DNA from: Ga0077527 sp021300125
Lineage (GTDB): Bacteria; Pseudomonadota; Gammaproteobacteria; Burkholderiales; SG8-41
DNA length: 64,000 bases
Assembly: GCA_046339595.1 (NCBI GenBank)
Contig: JBKDUF010000065.1
Coordinates: 1 to 64,000, forward strand
Reading direction: 5' to 3'
Positions 1-8,452 of the stretch are shown piece by piece (the first letter of the stretch is position 1; each line of letters begins with the position of its first letter). Below the pieces are notes generated by a model. That model was not told the DNA's origin. It saw only the letters and a list, made by a program, of their open reading frames with translations, and made no database searches. The translations under genes and the position numbers were made by a program.

Positions 1-1
1 G

Positions 2-814
2 CGCATGACCGAACAATGGGGCCAGCAGGTGATCGTCGACAACCGGCCGGGGGGCGGCGGCGTGATCGCCACCGACATCACCGCCAAATCGGTGCCCGAC
101 GGTCACACCCTGCTGCTGCAGAGCGTGGGGATTTCGTACGCGCCGGCACTCTACAAAAACCTGCCCTTCGACGTGAAGCGCGACATTGCCGCGGTGACCA
201 TCGTCGGCAGCCAGCCCTTCGTGCTCGCGGTGCACCCCTCGCTGCCGGTGAAGTCGGTGGCGGACCTGGTGGCGCTGGCCAAGGCCAAACCGGGCAGCCT
301 GCGCTACGCCTCGGGCGGCGTCAGCGGCGCCTCGCACATGGGCGGCGAACTGTTCCGCGTCACGGCCGCCATCGACATCGTGCATGTGCCGTACAAGGGC
401 ACCGGGCCCGGCACCACGGCGCTGCTCGGCGGCGAGGTTCAGATCGGGATTGCCGGCGTCGGCACCCTGATGCCGCATGCCCGCACCGGCAAGGTGCGCG
501 CGCGGGCCGTCACCGGCGCGAAACGCAGCCCGGCGGCGCCCGACCTGCCAACGGTCGCGGAAAACGGCCTTCCCGGTTATGCTTTCGATGTCTGGTACGG
601 CGTATTCGCGGCGGCCAAAACCCCGCGCCCCCTGCTCGGCCGCATCAACGGTGACATCAATGCTGCTCTGCGGGACCCGGAAACCGTGAAGCGCTTCGCC
701 GCGTCCGGGGTCGACCTGATCGGCGGCAGCGTCGAGGAGGCCAACCGTTACCTGCAGGCCGAGATGGCGAAATGGGCGAAAGTGATCCGCGAAGCCGGCA
801 TCAAGGCCGAATGA
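2..814 (+). CDS. Bug/TctC-family periplasmic solute-binding protein, N-terminus outside window
   Basis: The reading frame is open from base 2, and the visible protein begins in the middle of the family fold, at WGQQVIVDNRPGGGG. The signal peptide and first beta-strand are therefore cut off by the window edge. The ATG at 5 is internal, not the start. Family landmarks visible are the VDNRPGGGG turn, the DGHTLL segment, and HVPYKGTGPGTTALLGGEVQ, which forms part of the carboxylate-binding pocket in Bug proteins. It ends 25 bases before the next Bug gene, so the two are probably co-transcribed. The ligand is probably a small organic acid but cannot be read from the sequence. Confidence 0.9.
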   Translation, partial: RMTEQWGQQVIVDNRPGGGGVIATDITAKSVPDGHTLLLQSVGISYAPALYKNLPFDVKRDIAAVTIVGSQPFVLAVHPSLPVKSVADLVALAKAKPGSLRYASGGVSGASHMGGELFRVTAAIDIVHVPYKGTGPGTTALLGGEVQIGIAGVGTLMPHARTGKVRARAVTGAKRSPAAPDLPTVAENGLPGYAFDVWYGVFAAAKTPRPLLGRINGDINAALRDPETVKRFAASGVDLIGGSVEEANRYLQAEMAKWAKVIREAGIKAE

Positions 815-839
815 AACTCGACAACCAACGGAGGACGTG

Positions 840-1811
840 ATGAACAAATCAGCTGTAGTGGGCGCGCTGCTGGCAGCCCTGTGCGCCGCGCCGGTCGCGG
901 CGCTCGCGCAGGCCGACAAATACCCGGTGCGGCCGATCCGCATGATCGTGCCCTTTGCACCCGGCGGCGGCACCGACATCACCGCCCGCCTGATCGCGGC
1001 CAATGTCACCGCGGCCTTCGGCCAGCAGGTGATCGTGGACAACCGCGCCGGCGGTGGCGGCACCATCGGCGCCGAAACCGCGGTGCGTGCCGCGCCCGAC
1101 GGCTACACCATCATCATGGTCTCCGGCAGCTACGGCACCAACGCCGCGCTCTACAAGCTGCCCTACGACCCGGTGAAGGACATCCAGCCGATCGTGATGA
1201 TCGGCGACACCGGCTTCATTCTTGCCGTGCATCCCTCAGTGCCGGCAAAAACCATCCCCGACCTGATCGCCAACGCCAAGGCCGCGCCGGGCAAGCTCAA
1301 CTTCGCCTCCACCGGCACCGGCGGCATCACCCATCTCGCCACCGAGCTGTTCAACCTGCTCGCCGGCACGCAGATGACCCACATCCCGTACAAGGGCACC
1401 GGCCCGGCGCTCGCCGACCTGATCGGCGGCCAGGTGCAGCTGATCTTCGGCGCGATGCCGGCGACACTGCCGCATGTGCGCAGCGGCAAGCTGCGCGGCT
1501 TGGGAGTGAGCACGGCCAAGCGCTCGAACGCGATTTCCGAACTGCCCGCCGTGGGCGAAGTGGTGAAGGATTACGAGGCGGTGCTCTGGTACGGGCTGTG
1601 GGGTCCGAAAGGACTGCCCAAGCCGATCATCGCGCGCTGGAACCAGGAAGTGGCGAAGGCGCTGCAGACTGATGAGCTGAAAAAACGCCTCGCCGCCGAC
1701 GGCACCGAACCGGCGGGCGGGCCGCCGGAGCAGTTCCTGTCCATCATCGCCCGCGACGTCGAAAAATGGCGGCGCGTGGTCAAGGCCGCGAACGTGAAGG
1801 TGTCGAGCTGA
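840..1811 (+). CDS. Bug/TctC-family periplasmic solute-binding protein
   Basis: A complete 323-residue protein with a cleavable signal peptide ending near ALAQA, followed by the family signatures PFAPGGGTD, VDNRAGGGG, DGYT and HIPYKGTGPALADLIGG. The ATG at 840 is preferred to the in-frame GTG at 837, because the Shine-Dalgarno sequence GGAGG lies at 830-834, five bases from the ATG and only two from the GTG. It is closely similar in layout to the truncated Bug gene just upstream, so the pair looks like a tandem duplication. No TctA or TctB membrane gene is present, so transport would need partners encoded elsewhere, or the protein acts as a sensor ligand carrier. Confidence 0.93.
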   Translation: MNKSAVVGALLAALCAAPVAALAQADKYPVRPIRMIVPFAPGGGTDITARLIAANVTAAFGQQVIVDNRAGGGGTIGAETAVRAAPDGYTIIMVSGSYGTNAALYKLPYDPVKDIQPIVMIGDTGFILAVHPSVPAKTIPDLIANAKAAPGKLNFASTGTGGITHLATELFNLLAGTQMTHIPYKGTGPALADLIGGQVQLIFGAMPATLPHVRSGKLRGLGVSTAKRSNAISELPAVGEVVKDYEAVLWYGLWGPKGLPKPIIARWNQEVAKALQTDELKKRLAADGTEPAGGPPEQFLSIIARDVEKWRRVVKAANVKVSS

Positions 1812-1898
1812 CCGTCTCGTAAAACCGGTCCGCCGCATCCGGCCGCAACCAGCGGCCGGCGCCACATTCAACCCGCAGCACATGGAGAAAGCCCCATC

Positions 1899-2354
1899 AT
1901 GAAGTTCCGCAGAGTCGTCACCGACACCAACAAGGAAGGCAAGGCCTACGTCAAATCGGACACCATCATCGACCCGATTCCGATGCGCCCCGGCTTCCAC
2001 AACATCCCGATGTGGGCCACCAAAAAACTGCCCGCGGAAATGTCCAACGACGATCCGAACACCTGGGAGCTGGGTACCAGCCTTGCCGGCGGAAGCGTGT
2101 TCCGCCTCGCCAAGTACGATCCGGGCGTGCAGAAGCGCTGGCACGTCACCGACTCGGTTGATTACGCAATCTGCCTCGCCGGCGAACTGTGGATGCAGCT
2201 CGACGGCGGCGAGGAAGTGCACCTGACGCCGGGTACGGTGATCATCCAGCGCCAGACCATGCACAACTGGGAAAACCGCGGCAAGGAGCCCTGCATCATG
2301 GCTTACGTGCTGCTCGCCACCGAAGGTGCGAAGACCACCGGCTGGGATCACTGA
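1899..2354 (+). CDS. Cupin-domain protein
   Basis: A 151-residue soluble protein whose C-terminal half is a single cupin barrel. The segment from KRWHVTDSVDYAICLAGE to HLTPGTVIIQRQTMHNWEN corresponds to the two conserved cupin motifs. The first metal-binding histidine pair is poorly kept (only one His, in RWHVTD), while the His of TMHNWEN is in place. There is a GGAGAAAG Shine-Dalgarno sequence in front of the ATG. It follows two Bug genes on the same strand, a position where small cupins of unknown catabolic role often occur. The substrate is not deducible, and a sensor or isomerase role is as likely as dioxygenase. Confidence 0.8.
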   Translation: MKFRRVVTDTNKEGKAYVKSDTIIDPIPMRPGFHNIPMWATKKLPAEMSNDDPNTWELGTSLAGGSVFRLAKYDPGVQKRWHVTDSVDYAICLAGELWMQLDGGEEVHLTPGTVIIQRQTMHNWENRGKEPCIMAYVLLATEGAKTTGWDH

Positions 2355-2419
2355 TCCTGCCCGCGGTGCGGGCCACGGCCCGCACCGCGCCGCCTTCACC
2401 ACCCGCATATCCCGCAACC

Positions 2420-2830
2420 ATGGCGTACATTGACGAGTCCCTTTCCACCGGCGAGGAAATCTCGGCACTGTTCCGCCAGCACTGGGTGGTGCGGCTGCCG
2501 CTGGTATTGTGGCTGCTGCTGGCAATACCGTCGCTGGGCATCACCCTCGCCCTTGCGCTGTACGAATACCTGCGGGTGAAACACACTGAACTCGGCCTCA
2601 CCAACAAGCGCGTCATCAGCAAGACCGGCATCATCAGCCGCCGCTCCGAGGAAATGAAACTCGGCTCGATCGAGACCGTCGAGATCGACCAGGGCGTGCT
2701 GGGCCGCATCCTCGGCTACGGCAATATCCGGGTCAGCGGCCGCGGCATCAGCGACGTGGTGCTGGACAAGGTCGCCGATCCGATGACGGTCAAGCGCGCC
2801 ATCGAAAGCATCAGCCACCCCGCAGCCTGA
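2420..2830 (+). CDS. Bacterial PH-domain (YdbS/DUF304-type) membrane protein
   Basis: The protein has 136 residues. Residues 25-48 form a hydrophobic stretch long enough for one or two membrane passes. The rest (KHTELGLTNKRVISKTGIIS to the end) is the bacterial pleckstrin-homology-like domain, with the typical NKRVI and SIETVEIDQGVLGRILGYG elements. The open frame extends upstream to 2189, but that part overlaps the cupin gene, and the ATG at 2420 begins at the usual N-terminus of this family. The function of these proteins is unknown; they may be membrane-associated scaffolds. It is convergent with the Bug gene at 2841. Confidence 0.82.
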   Translation: MAYIDESLSTGEEISALFRQHWVVRLPLVLWLLLAIPSLGITLALALYEYLRVKHTELGLTNKRVISKTGIISRRSEEMKLGSIETVEIDQGVLGRILGYGNIRVSGRGISDVVLDKVADPMTVKRAIESISHPAA

Positions 2831-2840
2831 GCGGGGCGCC

Positions 2841-3821
2841 TCAGTTTTTCAGCGGCACCATCCCTGCCGCGCGCAGCACGCCGCGCCATTTCACGATTTC
2901 CCGCCGCACCCGCTCGTCGAGCTCCCCGGGCGAGGACGGCTGGAATTCGGCGCCATGCGCGAGGAAACGCTCGCGGATCTCGCTCTGCTTCGGCATCAGC
3001 AGCGTCTCGGTGCTGATCCTGTGGATGACCGTGCCCGAAGTCTGCGCCGGCGCAAACAGCGCGAACCAGCCGATCGCCTCGTAGCCGGGCAGCGCCGCCT
3101 CGGCCATGGTCGGCAGCGCCGGCAGCACCGGACTGCGCTTGAGGCTGGTCACCGCCAGCGCACGCACACGGCCCGCGCGCACCGCAGGCACCGCGGTGGT
3201 CACGCTGCCGAACAGGATCGAGATCTGTCCACCAATCAGTTCGTAGAGGGCGGGCACCCCGCCCTTGTACGGCACATGGGTGAGGAACAGCCCCGTGCGC
3301 TGGGCGAAGAGTGCTGCCGCCATGTGCGCTGCGGTGGCGATGCCGGAACTGCCGTAGTCGAGCTCGTGCGGGCGGCGGCGCGCGAACTGGACCAGCTCGG
3401 GCACGGTCTTCACCGGCAGCGAAGGATGCAGCAGCAGCACGCTCGGCACCTCGGCCACCATGGTCACCGGCGCGAAGTCGCGCAGCGTGTCATAGGGCAG
3501 CCTTGTCCATAGCGAGGGATTGACCACATGCGAGGTGTAGGCCATCAGCAGCGTATAGCCGTCGGGCGGCGCCTTGGCGACCAGCTCGGAGCCGATCATG
3601 CCGCCGGCGCCCGGCCTGTTGTCGACCACCACCTGCTGGCCCCAGGCCTCGGCAAAATGCGCGGCCAGCGTGCGCGCAAACACGTCGGTGGCGCCGCCCG
3701 GGGCGATGGGCGCGATGATGCGCACCGTACGCAAGGGATAGCTTTGCGCGGCCGCAGGCAGCTGCAGCGCGGTACCTGCGGCGAGAAGCAGCAGCACGGA
3801 GACTCGGCAGAGACAGGTCAT
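2841..3821 (-). CDS. Bug/TctC-family periplasmic solute-binding protein
   Basis: A 326-residue protein with signal peptide MTCLCRVSVLLLLAAGTALQ, then PIAPGGATDVFAR, VDNRPGAGG, DGYTLLMAY and VPYKGGVPALYELIGG. The frame stays open to 4169, but that extension runs antisense to the gene at 3900 and lacks a signal peptide. The ATG at 3821 gives a proper secreted start. The gene stands alone on the minus strand between convergent and divergent neighbours. The first family motif reads PIAPGGATD rather than PFPPGGxxD, which is a common variation. The ligand is unknown. Confidence 0.92.
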   Translation of the reverse strand: MTCLCRVSVLLLLAAGTALQLPAAAQSYPLRTVRIIAPIAPGGATDVFARTLAAHFAEAWGQQVVVDNRPGAGGMIGSELVAKAPPDGYTLLMAYTSHVVNPSLWTRLPYDTLRDFAPVTMVAEVPSVLLLHPSLPVKTVPELVQFARRRPHELDYGSSGIATAAHMAAALFAQRTGLFLTHVPYKGGVPALYELIGGQISILFGSVTTAVPAVRAGRVRALAVTSLKRSPVLPALPTMAEAALPGYEAIGWFALFAPAQTSGTVIHRISTETLLMPKQSEIRERFLAHGAEFQPSSPGELDERVRREIVKWRGVLRAAGMVPLKN

Positions 3822-3899
3822 GCGAAATTCTAATCCGCGCCCGCCGGCCGCCGCGCTAAAATCGGGCACTTCCAAAGCCTTTCCGACCGCATTTCCCAA

Positions 3900-4172
3900 G
3901 TGAATACTCCCACGCCCAGCACCCCGCCGCTGTTCGAAGGCGAACTGCAGGCCGCCCTGCAACAACTCCACGACGAAGTTGCCGAAGCGATGCAGCTCGC
4001 CAGGCAGAGCCCCGACCTCGATGATCTGTCCGCGGTGCATGCTGTGGCGCTGCTCAAGATCGGCATGGCCATAGGACTGGTCGAGCAGAAGCATTCCGGT
4101 TTTGCCAAGGAAGTCGAAAACAAGCGCCAGCGCGTGATTGCCGCGCTGAACGCCGAGCAGCCCAAACACTGA
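3900..4172 (+). CDS. Small hypothetical protein
   Basis: A 90-residue, mainly helical, acidic protein starting at GTG (3900). It has no signal peptide, membrane segment or recognisable motif. A Pro/Thr-rich N-terminus is followed by a long amphipathic stretch around LQAALQQLHDEVAEAMQL. No convincing Shine-Dalgarno sequence precedes the GTG, so the start is uncertain; an internal start would leave only the helical core. It lies 34 bases before the cysteine desulfurase gene on the same strand and could be its operon partner. I do not recognise the family. Confidence 0.6.
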   Translation: MNTPTPSTPPLFEGELQAALQQLHDEVAEAMQLARQSPDLDDLSAVHAVALLKIGMAIGLVEQKHSGFAKEVENKRQRVIAALNAEQPKH

Positions 4173-4206
4173 GACCGAACTGCACTACAAAAGCGCAGGC
4201 CTGCCA

Positions 4207-5361
4207 ATGAAGACCCCGATCTACCTGGACAATTCCGCCACCACCCCGCTCGATCCGGCGGTGGTGGACGCCATGCTGCCCTTCCTGCGCGAGCAGTTCG
4301 GCAACCCGGCGAGCAGACCCCACGCCTTCGGCATCGCTGCCAGCCGCGCAGTGGAAAACGCCCGCGCCGAGGTGGCAACACTGGTCAACGCCGAACCGCG
4401 CGACATCGCCTGGACCTCGGGCGCCACCGAATCGAACAACCTCGCGATCAAGGGCGCCGCCCTCGCCTCGCAGAAGCGGGGCAAGCACATCCTCACCTTG
4501 CAGACCGAACACAAGGCGGTGCTCGACACGGTGAAATGGCTGGAGCGCCAGGGATTCAGCGCAACTTACCTCGCGCCGCAGAAAAACGGCCTCGTCGATG
4601 CCGCGGAATTCCGCGCCGCGCTGCGCCCCGACACCGTGCTCGCCTCGGTGATGCTGGTCAACAACGAAATCGGCGTGATCCAGGACATCGCCGCGCTGGG
4701 CGCCATCTGCCGCGACAACGGCACGCTGTTCCATGTCGATGCCGCGCAGGCCACCGGCAAGGTCGCGATCGACCTCGCCACGCTGCCGGTGGACATCATG
4801 TCGCTGACCGCACACAAGACCTACGGCCCCAAGGGCATCGGCGCGCTCTATGTGCGCCGCTCGCCGCAGGTGCGCATCGAATGCCAGATGCATGGCGGCG
4901 GGCACGAGCGCGGCCTGCGCTCGGGCACCCTGGCCACGCACCAGATCGTCGGCATGGGCGCAGCCTTCCGCATCGCCGGCGAATTGATGGCGACCGAGGT
5001 GCCGCAGCTGTGCGCCCTGCGCGACCGATTCTGGAACCGGATCAAGGATGTGCCGGGGGTAATCCTCAACGGCGACCTTGAACAGCGCATCGCCAACAAC
5101 CTCAACATCAGCCTCGACATTCCCAACTGCGACTCGCTGGTGACCACGCTCTCGGACATCGCGGTGTCCTCCACCTCGGCCTGCTCCACCGGCGGCGTGT
5201 CGCATGTGCTGCAGGCGCTGGGCTCGGATGCCGCAATCGCGGGCAATTCGATCCGCATCAGCGTCGGCCGCTTCAATACCGCCGGGGAAATCGACTGGGC
5301 TGCGGATTACCTGCGCGGCAGGATCGAAGACTGCCGCGCCGGACGGCTCCGCGCGGCATAA
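4207..5361 (+). CDS. IscS/NifS-type cysteine desulfurase
   Basis: The protein has 384 residues. It is a class V aminotransferase-fold PLP enzyme that would take sulfur from cysteine for Fe-S clusters or thiolated tRNA. Seen in the sequence: YLDNSATTPLDP at the N-terminus, His103 stacking on PLP, Lys204 in SLTAHKTYGPKG as the Schiff-base lysine, and Cys326 in SSTSACSTGG as the mobile-loop cysteine. Length and residue spacing match IscS (404 residues in E. coli), although the C-terminal IscU-docking tail is shorter. No iscR, iscU or hscBA lies nearby, so it is an orphan copy and probably not the main Isc enzyme. An AT-rich motif copy starts ten bases past the stop. Confidence 0.9.
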   Translation: MKTPIYLDNSATTPLDPAVVDAMLPFLREQFGNPASRPHAFGIAASRAVENARAEVATLVNAEPRDIAWTSGATESNNLAIKGAALASQKRGKHILTLQTEHKAVLDTVKWLERQGFSATYLAPQKNGLVDAAEFRAALRPDTVLASVMLVNNEIGVIQDIAALGAICRDNGTLFHVDAAQATGKVAIDLATLPVDIMSLTAHKTYGPKGIGALYVRRSPQVRIECQMHGGGHERGLRSGTLATHQIVGMGAAFRIAGELMATEVPQLCALRDRFWNRIKDVPGVILNGDLEQRIANNLNISLDIPNCDSLVTTLSDIAVSSTSACSTGGVSHVLQALGSDAAIAGNSIRISVGRFNTAGEIDWAADYLRGRIEDCRAGRLRAA

Positions 5362-5370
5362 AAAATATTC

Positions 5371-5389
5371 AATAAAAACAAATAGTTAA
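5371..5389 (+). repeat. Dispersed AT-rich motif, copy 1
   Basis: Matches the 19-base consensus AATWAAAWCAANWRGTTAT at 18 of 19 positions (last base differs), preceded by ATTC. It sits between the convergent genes ending at 5361 and 5413, in sequence otherwise far richer in GC. Confidence 0.65.
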
Positions 5390-5412
5390 GAAAAACCCGC
5401 GCGGGCCTGCGG

Positions 5413-5949
5413 TCAGCGCCCGACGGGGTTGGCGGCGGCTTCGCGCAAGTGGATGAAGCTGTGGTCGCAGAACCCCGGCTCGGCCTGCGCCTGCAACTCC
5501 TCATACACCCGATCCGGTTCGCGCAGCACCCGCAGATCGAAGTGCCGCGCGTTGACCGCGCCATAGTTGATGCAATAGCCGCTCTGCGCATCACGGGCAA
5601 GACAGGCATAGATGGTGGTCACCACGAACATCGCGCCGCTGCGCTCGATGTAATGCAGGTAGCGGCCCTGCACCACCCGCACCTCGCCGGCACCGGCGCG
5701 GCGGGTGTCCACCGAGCGCACGCGGCCGTCGCGCTGGCGCTGGTAATGGGTCAGTGAATTGGAGCGGCCTTCGACCAGCAGGTGATCACCGGTAAGGGGA
5801 TCGATGTGATAGTCTCGATAGAACGCACAATGCACATGCGGGCTGCCAGCCACCTGCGCAAAGCGCTGTATGTCGTCGGCTGCAGCGATAGCCGGCAGCA
5901 CCACCACGGCAGCGGCGAGCGGTGAAACCGCGCGCAGTGGATGGATCAC
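5413..5949 (-). CDS. Secreted hypothetical protein
   Basis: A 178-residue protein with a signal peptide (hydrophobic core LAAAVVVLPAIAAA, cleavage before DDIQRF). The mature part has several Cys residues (HCAFYRD, YACLARDAQSGYCINYG, GFCDHSF), which could form periplasmic disulfides. There is no known enzymatic motif, and I do not recognise the family. It ends convergently with the desulfurase and starts seven bases after the stop of the Bug gene at 5957, so it may share a transcript with that gene. Confidence 0.65.
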   Translation of the reverse strand: MIHPLRAVSPLAAAVVVLPAIAAADDIQRFAQVAGSPHVHCAFYRDYHIDPLTGDHLLVEGRSNSLTHYQRQRDGRVRSVDTRRAGAGEVRVVQGRYLHYIERSGAMFVVTTIYACLARDAQSGYCINYGAVNARHFDLRVLREPDRVYEELQAQAEPGFCDHSFIHLREAAANPVGR

Positions 5950-5956
5950 GGGGGCG

Positions 5957-6946
5957 CTATTTCGCCGGCTTGGCCATGCCGATTTCAGTCAGGATCAGGC
6001 GGTATTCCTCGAATTCCTCGTCGAGGCGGCGCCTCGCGTCGCGGGCGTTGGCGTAGCCATTGACCCAGAAATTCTCCTCCATCTCTTTTTTCCATTCTTC
6101 GGTCGCCGTCATCGCCGCAAATACCCTGTCCCAGTAGGCCACCTGGGCGGCAGTCAGACCGCGCGGCCCCATCATGCCGCGCCAGCTCGAGGAATCGGCA
6201 GGCACGCCCTGGTCGCGCCAGGTTGGCACATTGGCGAAATCGCCCCACATCCGCTTCGGCGATGAAATCGCCAGAACGCGCAGCTTGCCCTCGCGCATGT
6301 GGCCGATCATGTTGCCGAGCCCGGTGTTGACGACATCGACATGGCCGCCGAGCACCGCGGTGGTGGTTGCCGCGCCGCCCGGAAAAACAACCGCGCGCAG
6401 CTTGCGGATGTCGACGCCACCGGCACGCAGGCAGGTCAGCAGCGTGGTGTGATTGGCACCGCCGAGGCTGGTCGAAATGCCGAAACTCGCACTCTGCGGG
6501 TTCTTTCTGAGTATTTCCACCAGGTCTCGGCCGCTCTTGATCGGCGAATCGGCGCGCACGGTGACCGCGAGGTATTCCTCGAACAGCATCGCCAGCGGCG
6601 AGAAGGCCGTGTGGTTGTACGGGATCAGACCGATGATGTTGTTGCTGATCGAGCCGGTGGTGGCGACGATCATGTAATGGCCGTCACCGGGGTGCTGATT
6701 GAGGTAGGTCAGGCCGATGGTGCCGCTGCCACCGGGCTTGTTGACCACGTTCACCGGCACATCGACCAGCCTGTACTTGGTCAGGATGCCGGCGACCACG
6801 CGCGCGGTACGGTCGGTGGTGCCGCCGGGCCCGGACGGCGCGATGATCTCGACCGCGCGCTCGGGTTTCCACTGCGCAAGCACGGCGCTGGCATGAAACG
6901 CAATGGTTGCCACCAGGACGGCCAACAAGCCTCGGATGCCTAACAT
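5957..6946 (-). CDS. Bug/TctC-like solute-binding protein, divergent subfamily
   Basis: A 329-residue protein with signal peptide MLGIRGLLAVLVATIAFHAS. The ATG at 6946 is preferred to the upstream one at 6970, because GAGGGAG lies a few bases before it and the signal peptide then begins at once. It differs from the standard Bug proteins: the first motif is APSGPGGTTDRTAR, the second VNKPGGSGTIGLTYLN, and the pocket segment reads GGAATTTAVLGGHVDVVN. The protein at 32150 has the same layout, so the two form a subfamily. It is divergent from the LeuC-like operon at 7120, whose products may act on its ligand. Confidence 0.88.
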   Translation of the reverse strand: MLGIRGLLAVLVATIAFHASAVLAQWKPERAVEIIAPSGPGGTTDRTARVVAGILTKYRLVDVPVNVVNKPGGSGTIGLTYLNQHPGDGHYMIVATTGSISNNIIGLIPYNHTAFSPLAMLFEEYLAVTVRADSPIKSGRDLVEILRKNPQSASFGISTSLGGANHTTLLTCLRAGGVDIRKLRAVVFPGGAATTTAVLGGHVDVVNTGLGNMIGHMREGKLRVLAISSPKRMWGDFANVPTWRDQGVPADSSSWRGMMGPRGLTAAQVAYWDRVFAAMTATEEWKKEMEENFWVNGYANARDARRRLDEEFEEYRLILTEIGMAKPAK

Positions 6947-7119
6947 GTGAACTCCCTCGCGTTTGATCAAGGTGAATGCTCAAAAATATAGCACGGGGTT
7001 TGCAATGCCGAATGAAGATAGTGACAATCCCGACACAGTGCGCCGAAGCACTGCCGCCATGCCACCGACGCCGGCATGGGCCACTCGTCATAACAACCGG
7101 GCACGATACGGACGCCATC

Positions 7120-8391
7120 ATGGGCATGACCGCCGCCGAAAAAATCCTCGCCCGCGCGAGCAGCCTGCCTGCCGTCAAGGCCGGCGACATCGTCTATCCG
7201 CGCCCGGACTTCGTGATGATCCACGACGGCGTGGTGCGCGGCGCCAAGGAGGAACTCGACGCGTTGGGCATCCACCGCGTATTCGACCCCGAGCGCGTGC
7301 TGATGGTGTCCGACCACGACGTGGTGTATGTCAACGACCGGGCCGCGGCGCGCGGCGCCTTCAATCGCAAGGCCGCCGAGGCCTGGGGCATCAAACATTT
7401 CTTTGATGCCGGCCAGGGCGGCCACGGCCACATTTTCCCCACCGAACGCGGCTGGGTGCTGCCGGGCACACTGTATTTTGATAACGACCGACACTGCACC
7501 AATGCCGGCGGCATCGGCGCGCTGGCGATCCGCATGGGCACCGAGATCAACCGCGTGCTGGCCACCGGCACCAACTGGACGCTGGTGCCGAAGTCGGTGC
7601 AGCTCACGATCAAGGGCAAAATGCCGCACGGCGTGTTCGCGCGCGACCTCGGTTTTGTCATCGGCAAAAAACTCGGCCCCGACGGCGACTTCGGCGTCGA
7701 CATCGACTACCGCGTGCTTGAATTCGCCGGCGAACTTGACCAGTTCAGCCTGGCCGCGCGCATCTCGCTGTGCAGTACGCCGACCGAAATGCGCGCCATC
7801 GGCGTGTTTTTCCCGCCTTCGACAGCCATCCTCGAATATGCGAAGGCGCGCGCACAGCGCCCCTTCACGCCGGTCTACCCCGATGCCGATGCCCGCTACG
7901 AGGCCAAAATCGAGTTCGACGTCAGCACCCTGAAACCGCAGGTGGCACTGCCCGGCGGCCCCCACCTCGCCGCAGACCTCGCCACGGTCGCGGGCACGCC
8001 GGTGAGCCACACTTACGTCGGCTCCTGCGGCTCGGGCATGTACGAGGACCTCGAGATGGCCGCCGGCATCCTCAAGGGCCGTAAACTGGCGCGCGGCGTG
8101 CGCATGATTGTGGTGCCCGGCTCCGAGGACTCGACGCGGCGGATGACCCGCGAGGGCCTGCTCGACATCTTCCACGACGCCGGCGCGATGGTGATCCCCG
8201 CCGGCTGCGGCCCCTGTGCCAGCGGCCGCACCGGCCTGATTGACGACGGCGAGAATTCGATCTCGACCGCGGTGGCCAACGGCCGCGGCCGCTTCGGCGC
8301 CAAGGGCGCCCAGCTCTACCTCGGCAGCCCCGCCACCGTGGCCGCCTCGGCGGTGACCGGCTGCATCACCGACCCGCGCGAGTTCCTGTGA
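7120..8391 (+). CDS. LeuC-like (aconitase-superfamily) hydratase large subunit, copy 1
   Basis: A 423-residue protein related to the large subunit of 3-isopropylmalate dehydratase. Such enzymes hydrate or dehydrate C4-C7 dicarboxylates using a [4Fe-4S] cluster. Candidate cluster ligands are Cys303 in GSCGSGMYED and Cys363 and Cys366 in AGCGPCASG. In LeuC the first motif is GSCTN and the early motif CGDSHT; here they read GSCGS and DNDRHCT, so the active site is clearly diverged. The frame opens at 6976, but MGMTAAEK at 7120 matches the start of the paralogue at 8453 and is preferred. The copy 62 bases downstream is a tandem paralogue. Confidence 0.85.
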   Translation: MGMTAAEKILARASSLPAVKAGDIVYPRPDFVMIHDGVVRGAKEELDALGIHRVFDPERVLMVSDHDVVYVNDRAAARGAFNRKAAEAWGIKHFFDAGQGGHGHIFPTERGWVLPGTLYFDNDRHCTNAGGIGALAIRMGTEINRVLATGTNWTLVPKSVQLTIKGKMPHGVFARDLGFVIGKKLGPDGDFGVDIDYRVLEFAGELDQFSLAARISLCSTPTEMRAIGVFFPPSTAILEYAKARAQRPFTPVYPDADARYEAKIEFDVSTLKPQVALPGGPHLAADLATVAGTPVSHTYVGSCGSGMYEDLEMAAGILKGRKLARGVRMIVVPGSEDSTRRMTREGLLDIFHDAGAMVIPAGCGPCASGRTGLIDDGENSISTAVANGRGRFGAKGAQLYLGSPATVAASAVTGCITDPREFL

Positions 8392-8452
8392 GCGCCGCAT
8401 TGACCCCCCGGGCTCCGCTGATTACGCTCGGCACTTTTTTCCGGGACCCGCC

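Noticed and set aside
2818..2845. Terminator after the PH-domain gene
   Set aside because: The stem CCCCGC/GCGGGG overlaps the end of the gene, and the T-run follows only after nine more bases, so it is too weak to list.
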